Shown piece by piece: positions 1 to 9,253 of a stretch of DNA of 64,000 bases (positions are counted from its first letter, which is position 1; every line of letters starts with the position of its first letter). This stretch comes from Panorpa germanica (Eukaryota; Arthropoda; Insecta; Mecoptera; Panorpidae). The stretch spans positions 558,001 through 622,000 of the forward strand of contig OY783220.1 of assembly GCA_963678705.1 (NCBI GenBank), read 5' to 3'. Under the pieces are notes generated by a model. It ran no database searches. It had not been told where the DNA came from and saw nothing but the letters and a program-made list of their open reading frames with translations. The position numbers and the translations under genes are program-made.

Positions 1-774
1 GTCTCTTTAACTGCTGTGTTCCCTGTATATTACACCGCACATTCAGCTGATCCACCATCGACGAAATGAAATATATTTGCAGAAATTGATGCGGTTCATC
101 TGGTGTTGGCACCATTGCACCATGCAAATGATATATTTGTCCTTGTATCTGTAATTGCAAACAATCATTTGTTGAAGAATACGGTGTAACTTCTGATCGT
201 GTGATGGTGTAGTGTGTCGTGTATATGTAGTTGTTATGTGTTGCAATTCATTGTGTTGGTGTGAGTGATTGGTTATGTGTGTTGTATCTTTTACCTTGCA
301 AGTCGGCATGAAGCCGCCTTCTCGAATGATATTAGCTCCAAAGGAAGTCATGCGAAAGCAGTTATTGTATTCAAGGATGTGTTGAAGAAAATGGCTGGAA
401 TCGGGATCACTTCCATCGAACAATGGTTTCAGTGGCTGTGGTGGTGTAAGTAATGGATCCAGTTTGACTTTTCCACTTGCGCAGCACAATCCAGCCGTTT
501 CTCTTTTGAACTTTAACGCATTGCAATATCGGCATATAGTCGTCGTTGGTCCAATATCTAAATTTTCATCATCACTGTAGTTCGCAGTGGAATCATATTG
601 GAATGCCAAGCGATTGTATGATGCCAATGATCTTCGTGTGCTCACGCGTTGTCTCATTTAGGCATTTTCTCTTATTATATTTTGTCTTTCTTCGCTTAAG
701 TTGTGTGAATACACTTGTTGCAGGCTTGCATGTCTTGTGCGGCGGCCGATGTTCGCACGTCGTCCTCTAGGCAT
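1..774 (-). pseudogene. Helitron replicase N-terminal region, copy A (broken)
   Basis: Same coding remnant as in copy B (2171-3318), read from the ATG at 774 on the minus strand. It contains the cysteine pairs CRYCNA and LCCASGKV and the block YNNCFRMTSFGA, typical of the N-terminal domain of Helitron Rep/helicase proteins. The early stop after about 38 codons is present here too, so the damage predates the duplication. The intron-like GT...AG segment is also shared. The reading frame runs off the window start. Confidence 0.7.
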
Positions 775-1300
775 ATTAGACTATGGACAGAGTGGTGAAT
801 GTAACCTGAAATGCACGATCCACATAATTTACACAGTTCAACTTACCACCTTAAAGACAAATGCCTGCTGTTGAAATTGAATAAAAATTTGCACAATACA
901 CGTGATTGATTTGATGGTTTCCAATTGAAATGTTAGGAAACGAATAACTTATTTTTTTAACTTTTTTTTACAATTTCACAGTGAACACAATACCGGTTTG
1001 TCACATGAAATTAACTGAGCAGAGAACAATGAGTAGCTGTCAAACAATCTCTCACGCACCGGCGCCATCTACTTAAAATATTGGTTTGTATCTATGCTAT
1101 GTATCAGAGATGGCGCTGTATGTGAAAAAAGATTTTCCCGCTTTTCTGTTAAAATTTTTCCTGAATTCCTAAATTTTCTTTGCTATAAACCTCACGGAGC
1201 CCGAGACCTTTCCAACGAATGCAAAACCGTGGAAATCGGTTCGTGCGTTCTGGAGTTATAACATCAGGAAGGAAAACCTGACTTATTTTTATATAGTAGA
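1..1300 (-). mobile_element. Helitron copy A (5' part; cut by window start)
   Basis: Mirror image of the plus-strand Helitron at 1645-3363: position x pairs with 2945-x across about 1.3 kb without an indel. I saw one base difference, in a GAATTC-containing stretch near 1170. The 5' terminus reads TCTACTATATAAAA on the minus strand and starts at 1300, with an A just outside it, as expected for Helitron insertion between A and T. The 3' end lies beyond the window start. The two copies face each other head to head. Confidence 0.8.
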
Positions 1301-1644
1301 TAAAATAAAATAACTTTTTTTATTTAACCATACATGTTCTTTACTTTTTATATTTTAACCAAAGCTTCTTTTTTTATAATAAACCAAACATATTATTATT
1401 ATTTTTATATATGGACTATGAAAATTACCTACAGATCAAGACGCCTAAGAACTCTCCCTTTGCTCTCAGAAATAATCGCATAGATTCAGTGACCACTATT
1501 ACCCGCTAAGAATGACTGTCATTACCCCAAAAATCGATAATGGTTTTTTTGATTGATCAGTAGAAACGTAAAGAACTTTCATGAAATCCAACGAGCCCAT
1601 AGGATACACTAATATGTGGGTAAAAATTGACAATTAGAAAGATA
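1301..1644. other. Spacer at the centre of the Helitron palindrome
   Basis: About 344 bp of AT-rich DNA between the two facing Helitron 5' ends. Apart from two symmetric bases at each edge it is not part of the inverted repeat. No ORF or RNA gene is seen. Confidence 0.6.
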
Positions 1645-2170
1645 TCTACTATATAAAAATAAGTCAGGTTTTCCTTCCTGATGTTATAACTCCAGAACGC
1701 ACGAACCGATTTCCACGGTTTTGCATTCGTTGGAAAGGTCTCGGGCTCCGTGAGGTTTATAGCAAAGAAAATTTAAGAATTCAGGAAAAATTTTAACAGA
1801 AAAGCGGGAAAATCTTTTTTCACATACAGCGCCATCTCTGATACATAGCATAGATACAAACCAATATTTTAAGTAGATGGCGCCGGTGCGTGAGAGATTG
1901 TTTGACAGCTACTCATTGTTCTCTGCTCAGTTAATTTCATGTGACAAACCGGTATTGTGTTCACTGTGAAATTGTAAAAAAAAGTTAAAAAAATAAGTTA
2001 TTCGTTTCCTAACATTTCAATTGGAAACCATCAAATCAATCACGTGTATTGTGCAAATTTTTATTCAATTTCAACAGCAGGCATTTGTCTTTAAGGTGGT
2101 AAGTTGAACTGTGTAAATTATGTGGATCGTGCATTTCAGGTTACATTCACCACTCTGTCCATAGTCTAAT

Positions 2171-3318
2171 ATGCCTAGAGGACGACGTGCGAACATCGGC
2201 CGCCGCACAAGACATGCAAGCCTGCAACAAGTGTATTCACACAACTTAAGCGAAGAAAGACAAAATATAATAAGAGAAAATGCCTAAATGAGACAACGCG
2301 TGAGCACACGAAGATCATTGGCATCATACAATCGCTTGGCATTCCAATATGATTCCACTGCGAACTACAGTGATGATGAAAATTTAGATATTGGACCAAC
2401 GACGACTATATGCCGATATTGCAATGCGTTAAAGTTCAAAAGAGAAACGGCTGGATTGTGCTGCGCAAGTGGAAAAGTCAAACTGGATCCATTACTTACA
2501 CCACCACAGCCACTGAAACCATTGTTCGATGGAAGTGATCCCGATTCCAGCCATTTTCTTCAACACATCCTTGAATACAATAACTGCTTTCGCATGACTT
2601 CCTTTGGAGCTAATATCATTCGAGAAGGCGGCTTCATGCCGACTTGCAAGGTAAAAGATACAACACACATAACCAATCACTCACACCAACACAATGAATT
2701 GCAACACATAACAACTACATATACACGACACACTACACCATCACACGATCAGAAGTTACACCGTATTCTTCAACAAATGATTGTTTGCAATTACAGATAC
2801 AAGGACAAATATATCATTTGCATGGTGCAATGGTGCCAACACCAGATGAACCGCATCAATTTCTGCAAATATATTTCATTTCGTCGATGGTGGATCAGCT
2901 GAATGTGCGGTGTAATATACAGGGAACACAGCAGTTAAAGAGACGAATTATTGAACAGTTGCAAGCATTTTTTCACGCTAATAATGCTGTGGTTAATATA
3001 TTCAAAACAGCATTGGAACGAATGCCATCGGATACGCACAAATTTGTCATAAGAGCGGATTGTACCCCAACAGGTTAACATGTGCGAAGATTCAATGCAC
3101 CCACCGTTAATGATGTTGCTGCAATTATTGTTGGCGATCCAACTAAATCGCGAGACATTGTCGTTCAGCGAAGAAGCAATATCATGCATCGTGTAAACGA
3201 GACACATCGTTTGTACGATGCGTTACATTATCCAATCATTTATAGGCAAGGGCAAGACGGATACGACATCACGTTGAAGATGGTCGATCCAATTACAGGT
3301 ACAATATTCACACACTAA
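2171..3318 (+). pseudogene. Helitron replicase/helicase N-terminal domain, degraded
   Basis: The ATG at 2171 opens an Arg-rich N-terminus (MPRGRRANIGRRTRHASLQQ). An in-frame TAA at 2285-2287 breaks it and the frame resumes with MRQRVSTRRS. Conserved Helitron_like_N blocks follow: CRYCNALKF, GLCCASGKVKL, HFLQHILEYNNCFRMTSFGA. After PTCK comes a 146-bp GT...AG segment (2651-2796) in phase 0 that reads as an intron. The protein continues with IQGQIYHLHG, LERMPSDTHKFVIRAD and DIVVQRRSNIMHRVNETHR. A second stop, TAA, sits at 3076-3078. The Rep catalytic region and helicase are absent. Damage is two nonsense codons plus a C-terminal deletion. Confidence 0.82.
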
Positions 3319-3334
3319 AACGAAGCCATCTGAT

Positions 3335-3363
3335 GGCGAAACGTAGTTCGCCGGGTTTGCTAG
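3335..3363 (+). other. Helitron 3' terminal hairpin and CTAG end
   Basis: GGCGAA (3335-3340) pairs with TTCGCC (3347-3352) across the loop ACGTAG. Eleven bases later comes terminal CTAG, then T. This is the usual Helitron 3' signature, a short GC-rich stem just before CTRR. Confidence 0.85.
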
Positions 3364-4175
3364 TTAAATATAAACCTAATATATAAAAATCATTTTAGAA
3401 TTAAAAAGCTGTGTTAATTTACTATCTAGACATATCTTAACACCATTTGTAACATTATGGAATGCAATAAAGTATTAAGAATTGAGTAATTTCGAATAAA
3501 CAGTAATACCCCAATTACGGTTAATGGCGGTCAACGAAGGGTTTTAAAAATCGATGGAAAAATAAAAAGCGCTTAATAGATTGATAATCTGTATCGTATT
3601 TATCTAAAGTCTACTAAATAAGCTATGTAAAAAGTCAGGTACTTTTACCCTAAGTCCTTAAAATATGAAAATATTTCAATTACTGCTTAAGTGACCGCCA
3701 TAAAATTCTTATTATAAAAGTCCGTTAATTTGTTATGTAGATTCAACACATGCGTTTTAAATATGTACTTTTAATCAGAACCTTTATTACGTATTCAATT
3801 AGTACTGACAGCCGCTTTAAATATTATTGGTTCATTGTAAAAGGAGACTAACGAAGGCAAAGCACAAAGCGCATGGAGTAGTGCTCTACACTATGCGGTT
3901 AACAAGAAACGTATTCAATATATCTGACTGAATTTAGGACTCTCACACTGCAACCACTTTCTTCAGACGTATGACTTCTTCAGTAGTGTGTAGTCGTGTT
4001 AGCACACTTTATAATGAGTAAATATTTATTAATACACCGCTGTATTTATTTTATACGTCTAGATATAAAAACTACCATCTTTTTGCTGTTTCAGAGATCC
4101 ATACCATGGATCCATATATACACGTTCGTACATATGTGAGATATGGTAAGAACTATTGTGTTTAATATTACATTA
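3364..4175. other. No gene seen between Helitron B and Gypsy-1
   Basis: AT-rich DNA with stops in all frames. I see no coding sequence, RNA gene or recognisable repeat. Confidence 0.5.
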
Positions 4176-4179
4176 GGAG

Positions 4180-5019
4180 TGTAACCCAACCCCCTTATAT
4201 CTACTACTATCTATATATGGTGGTAGTTACTTATTTTATGAGAACGATTATACGATCTTCTCAAACGGGGGTTCTTTCATGGAGATCTGGTTCTCCTTGA
4301 GTCGGATGACGTAAGCTAATGCTAATTGTGGAGGCTTCTTTATCATTTAGGACTTATATACTTCATCTAATCATATTACATAAATATATTAGGTTTTACT
4401 TACTTTTTGTGCTTTCTGCAGGCTGCTTCCTCTGCTTTTGACAATCACTTTAATTTAACGCGACCGTTAATTCTAAGTACTTTATATAATTAAAACAATG
4501 TAATCATTAACACTATTTTCTTTATTATTCAAAAACTTAATTAATACAAATCTTAGTAACTTTAATAATCTTTGGGGCAACTATGACGACTGACTTAAAC
4601 CCGACCTAGTGATCTGATGGAAATGACCCCCTCTCCTTTCTTAAACTAGGTTTATATAGCTTAAAACCCTTTGTTTCAAAAGATGACCTCATTTAAACTT
4701 ATTCTGTCATCATGGCTTTGGTTTTGAGTTTGGTTTTAATATAAACATTATTTCAAACTACACGTGCCTTACGCACAAAAGAAGTTAGTTAATATTTCTC
4801 TTAAAAGTTATTGTAAATACTATGTCAGCAGTTTTGAGTATAATATTAATATGCGGACATGGTTCTATCGATAAAGCAATACTTAATGTAAATAATGTTC
4901 GCGACTGTAAGGCGACTAAAACTATTAAAAATACTTTGAATGTGAACCTTCCAATGGTTCCTAAATAGTTAGTTAAAATATATTATCAATAATTAATGAA
5001 TCTATATGGGACTGTTACA
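4180..5019 (-). repeat. Gypsy-1 3' LTR
   Basis: 840-bp long terminal repeat, bounded by TGTAAC and GTTACA with GGAG just outside at 4176-4179. It shares long blocks with the 910-bp LTRs of Gypsy-2. Confidence 0.93.
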
Positions 5020-7160
5020 TTACTCCCCATTTTTAAATTAAAATTTATAATCCAATGATTATAATTTTATTAGCCTTTCCCGTATTTTTAGATTCATTCA
5101 TAATTGAAACCTTAATAAAATAAATATAATTTAAAATTTAAATCAATAAATCAATCATATATAGTCGTTGATAATTAAAATAATTCTTCTTTATCTGCTT
5201 TATGTAGGTGATTTTGTTCTCATAGTTTCATAACAATATGCGAGTAACTTTGATAAATAAGTGAATACTTTTCTTCGTTTCGAATACGCTCTGCCTCGGT
5301 TTGTTTTCGAATGCGTCCTTGTCCTACTGCTTCACGACTTAGCATAGGTTTCATATTTCATATAAACAATACTGATAGTTTTTAATGGTCCGTAGTATTT
5401 GTAAATTCTCGTTCTGTTTACAATACTTGTAGATTAATACACACATGATATATGTTTTCTTCTTAAGTGATTACTGCTTCACTTAGACCCTCAATTTCTT
5501 CTGGATTATTCACGGACTTCGTCATTTCGTATTGTTTTTCTTCATCTTTCAATTTGCATCGATTTCATCGGAATCTTCATCTAACTAACGACTTGCATTC
5601 TGGTAGTTTCTCTCGTACATTCGATCATTGACTCGTTCAAGTATTCACAATTATTACCTTAGTCTTACGCATTATGAAAATCAACTACTAGTCTCATCCT
5701 TCAGTTCCTCGTTGTTGTAAATGCTGCAATTTATACCCTTACGTAATTATCTTAATTATAAATTCATTTTCTGTCTTCTTTTCTATAATTTCTTACAATT
5801 GACATAACAAATTTGGCTCTTATATAGCTCTTTTACTAATAATTCGATTAACTTTACTTAGAAGTTATAGTCATTACAAAATATGAATTTATTTCATAAC
5901 ATATCTTAATTTCTAGTTATTTTAATTATATTTTAAACATAACATGTAAATATCTTACGGCATGTGTTTCTTTTTTTTTTAATATCATCAATCTCTTCTT
6001 ATTACTTTTTTTTTCCTTTGATCGTTATATATATGTTTTCCAACTTTGCAATATTTATGCCATAAATTATTTTCATACCTCTTACAAACTACTGTTAATT
6101 CTACATAACAATGAAATTTAATGTAAACATATTTTTTTCTTTAATTAAAATACAAATTTAACTTTTCTCTTAAATTTAGATTCAATATTCCATACTTTAG
6201 TTTATTCTTTTATTAACGAATATTTTAAAGAACTTATTCTCATTTACTGTATTTTTTCCTATTTAACAAATTTATTATATTTAGTTTTCAAATCAAAACA
6301 TTATTCTAACATGTTTATATCAAAAATTTATTCTTAAATCTATTTATTAGTTTTCAAACAACAAAATCTTAACTTGATGGATATTTTACTCACATATAGT
6401 CAAGGTAAACATAATTTTTAAACTTCAACACTTGTTACTTGAATTTAAAACAACTTTTTATATTCGCATGAATTAATACATGTGTTTCACAAAATAAAAT
6501 TTCTTTTCTTCTATATTATATTATATCTCAATCTAATTTAACAATACAAGTGTTCAAATTTTCAATGAATACCTCTTATCAATTTTCAAATCTTCTTCTT
6601 TCCTTATTAAAATTTTCAAAACGATCTGTGAACAGAAAAACATTTTAATTTATTCAATATTTATGATATAAAATCTTCAATTAAGTCATCTTATTCTGCT
6701 TGCTACATTCATCATGTATCTTGTCCATCTGAAATTATATAGCATTAGTATATCTCAATAAAAAAAATTATTACTCTTTAAACGTTATTGTTACTCATGT
6801 TTCGTACATCTGTAACTTCTGGTCTAGTCTGTTTATTATTAAGTACCCTTATCTAATTTATGTTCTCAAACCCTCTGTTAAAAATCAAATTTATTATCAC
6901 TTATATACTCAAGTGTTAATTTCTTCTATGACCTTTCTGACTCGAATTTCAATACATCTGTTACAAATAACTTTAGTACCTAATTATATGTTTATTTTCT
7001 CAACTCATGACCTTTCTGTTTTTATGATTCTTTTACTCGTAAAATATTAAAGTACCATATTAGTCCTCATTTAACAACTACTTAAACAATAAAATAATCC
7101 CTTTTTCAAATTGACCTTAACTAATTTATATCCTATTGAAACTCTGACAGTTATAATTAG
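5020..7160 (-). other. Gypsy-1 3' noncoding region with polypurine tract
   Basis: No long ORF lies between the integrase stop and the 3' LTR. A purine-rich tract (AAAAATGGGGAGTAA on the minus strand, 5020-5034) abuts the LTR and would prime plus-strand synthesis. The region is homologous to 24431-26521 of Gypsy-2. A short conserved frame on the minus strand around 5230-5350 includes EAVGQGRIRKQT and AERIRNEEKYSLIYQS and may be a relic of a third ORF. Confidence 0.65.
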
Positions 7161-8534
7161 TTATATTCTACTATTCGATATCCACGGTTGTTTTGGTGCA
7201 ACGCATCGGCTGCGCAAAGAGTAACTATGCCCAATTGTATCTTCAACTGGATTTTCTATCTCTATATCAATATTCTCTATATTGTCATTATTATCAATAT
7301 TCGTGTCTATCTCGATTATTTCTTCTATCTCATCTGATATCTCATTATTCGTATCACTAGTATAACCAAAATTCAATAAATTACCGAAACCTGTATTTAG
7401 ATTCGTACCATTTTCTTCATCTTCAGATTCACTTTCTGAATGAACTTCATTATTTCCTGAGAATACCTCAGCTGTATTACCTTTAAATTTCTTGAGGCGA
7501 TTAACATGCACTCGTTCTTCCCGTTTTCCATAAATTTCCTTTATTAAAAAGTTTACTTCGCTGGTTCTATCAATAATTCTATAAGGACCTCGCCATACTT
7601 TTCCAAGTTTTCTACTTAATCCCGGTGTGTGCGTCATATGTTTCAATAGCACATGATCACCTATTTTAAATTTTACCGGTTCCGACTTTTTATTATATTG
7701 TTTAGCTTGTCTATCTTTTGCGGTTTCTAACCTTTCTGTACATAACTTAAAAGCGTTCTTTAATCTTAAAATTAATTCGGCGGCATAATTATCATCGAGG
7801 TCGTATCTAACTCTTTCAGGTTTTAATACTTCACCATATGGTAATACCATATCACGACCATGCATTAGAAAAAATGGTGTTTCTTGTGTCGAACTATGTA
7901 TAGCTGCATTGTATGCCATGACAGCGTAGTTTAAGCAGGAATCCCAATTCCTTTGATCAGAATCCACGAAATGTGACAAATAGTCTTTTAATATACGATG
8001 ACAACGCTCTAAACTTCCGTTTGTCGAAGGAGAATACGCTGATGTTGAAAGTTGCGTAATGTCTAGTCTTTTACAAACGTTTCTAAATAATTCGGACAAA
8101 AAGTTAGTTCCTCTATCTGTCAATAAAGCTTTAGGAGTACCATAACGTGCTATGACTTGTTCACAAAATACCTTTGCTACTGTTTCTGCAGACTGATCAG
8201 GTATTGCAAACGCTTGCAAGTATTTTGAGAATGCACATTGAACTGTTAAAATGTACTTCATTCCTGAATTACTGAGTACTAATGGTCCTACAATATCTAG
8301 TGAAATTCTTTCAAATGGATAAGTAAGCGGTTTAAATTTCTGTAACGGTGCTCGTTTTAAATGAGGTGAAGTTTTTCTCATTTGACAACTTAAACATTCT
8401 TCACAATATCTTTTTATGTCTTGTCTCATTGCTGGCCATACAAAATGTTTCTTTATTATCTGTAGTGTCCCTTCAAATGCCCTATGCCCTGCTGAAGGCG
8501 TATTGTGAAACATATATAATATATTCGGTACCAT
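7161..8534 (-). CDS. pol: Gypsy-1 integrase (pol C-terminal part)
   Basis: The integrase inserts the cDNA into the genome. The order seen from the first Met is as follows. A zinc-binding HHCC module has His10, His17, Cys47 and Cys50 in context MFHNTPSAGHRAF...CEECLSC. The RNase-H-fold catalytic core has the DDE triad at Asp80 (ISLDIVGPL), Asp140 (LLTDRGTNF) and Glu176 (PSTNGSLE). The GPY/F module is WRGPYRI (about 315-320), with RVHVNRLKKF after it. A Glu/Asp/Asn-rich tail of about 100 residues ends in SYSLRSR, like the YNLR-type tails of some Gypsy polyproteins. The frame is open a few codons upstream of this Met but is offset from the RNase H frame by an indel near 8548, so as written it could not be made as part of Gag-Pol. 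Confidence 0.92.
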   Translation of the reverse strand: MVPNILYMFHNTPSAGHRAFEGTLQIIKKHFVWPAMRQDIKRYCEECLSCQMRKTSPHLKRAPLQKFKPLTYPFERISLDIVGPLVLSNSGMKYILTVQCAFSKYLQAFAIPDQSAETVAKVFCEQVIARYGTPKALLTDRGTNFLSELFRNVCKRLDITQLSTSAYSPSTNGSLERCHRILKDYLSHFVDSDQRNWDSCLNYAVMAYNAAIHSSTQETPFFLMHGRDMVLPYGEVLKPERVRYDLDDNYAAELILRLKNAFKLCTERLETAKDRQAKQYNKKSEPVKFKIGDHVLLKHMTHTPGLSRKLGKVWRGPYRIIDRTSEVNFLIKEIYGKREERVHVNRLKKFKGNTAEVFSGNNEVHSESESEDEENGTNLNTGFGNLLNFGYTSDTNNEISDEIEEIIEIDTNIDNNDNIENIDIEIENPVEDTIGHSYSLRSRCVAPKQPWISNSRI

Positions 8535-8548
8535 TCGTGTTGGTGCTA

Positions 8549-9253
8549 CTACACAGTCATTTCTATCTGTTTTTTCATTACTTTTCTTATACAGTATACC
8601 CTGTCATCTAAATAATAATCATTTTTCTCCCCATACTTAGTTTGTGTTATTAATTGTTTAATATGGGAATCACTAGCTTGTTCATTTTTAATTTGACACC
8701 AATCCCAATATGGAACTTCTTCAGCTGCTACGGCTGCAATACTTTCTGTTTCTATTCTACTTAATGCATCGACATTACCGTGTTTTACCCCTGGCCTATA
8801 AATAATTTCAAAATCGTAATCTGCTAAAGTTAAAGCCCACCGTGCTAATCTACTTTTCATTGGATCTTTCATAGTCATTAACCAACGTAATGATCGGTGA
8901 TCTGTTTGAATCTTAAATTTCTTACCATATAAATACGTACGAAAATGTGATAAACTCCATAAAATCGCTAAACATTCCCTTTCTGTGGTTGAGTAATTTT
9001 TCTCACATTTATTTAATTTACGAGAAGCGTATGCGACAGGACGTTCTACTCCATCCTGAACTTGGCTTAGGATTGCGCCTAATGCAATTCCTGATGCATC
9101 TGTCCCTAATATAAATTCTTGACTAAAATCTGGGTAAGCTAAGACTGGCTCAGAACATAACGCGTTTTTTAATGCTTCAAAACTTTTCTCTTGTTCAGGT
9201 CCCCAAATAAATGTCTCATTTTTACAAGTTAGTTTTGTTAGGCTTGATGATAA
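8549..9253 (-). pseudogene. pol: Gypsy-1 RNase H segment of pol, isolated by stop and frameshift
   Basis: This stretch is in the same frame as the RT segment upstream and is separated from it only by TAA at 9254-9256. Recognisable pieces are the start of the RNase H domain (ILGTDASGIALGAILSQ), CEKNYSTTERECLAILW, FKIQTDHRSLRWL and the RNase H end DYDFEIIYRPGVKHGNVDALSR, followed by the linker to integrase. The frame ends in TAG TAG at about 8546-8551, where a small indel shifts it relative to the integrase frame. Normally this domain removes the RNA strand from the RNA:DNA hybrid. In this copy it lies downstream of a stop codon. Confidence 0.85.

Larger units (their letters stand above)
1645..3363 (+). 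mobile_element. Non-autonomous Helitron copy B, both ends present
   Basis: The 5' end is TC at 1645 (TCTACTATATAAAA). The 3' end is CTAG at 3360-3363, preceded by a hairpin and followed by T, so the insertion lies between A (1644) and T (3364). No terminal inverted repeats or target duplication are seen, as expected for rolling-circle elements. The element is 1.7 kb, far too short for a full Rep-helicase: coding sequence stops after the Helitron N-terminal domain and runs almost directly into the 3' terminus. It must depend on an autonomous relative. Confidence 0.88.
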
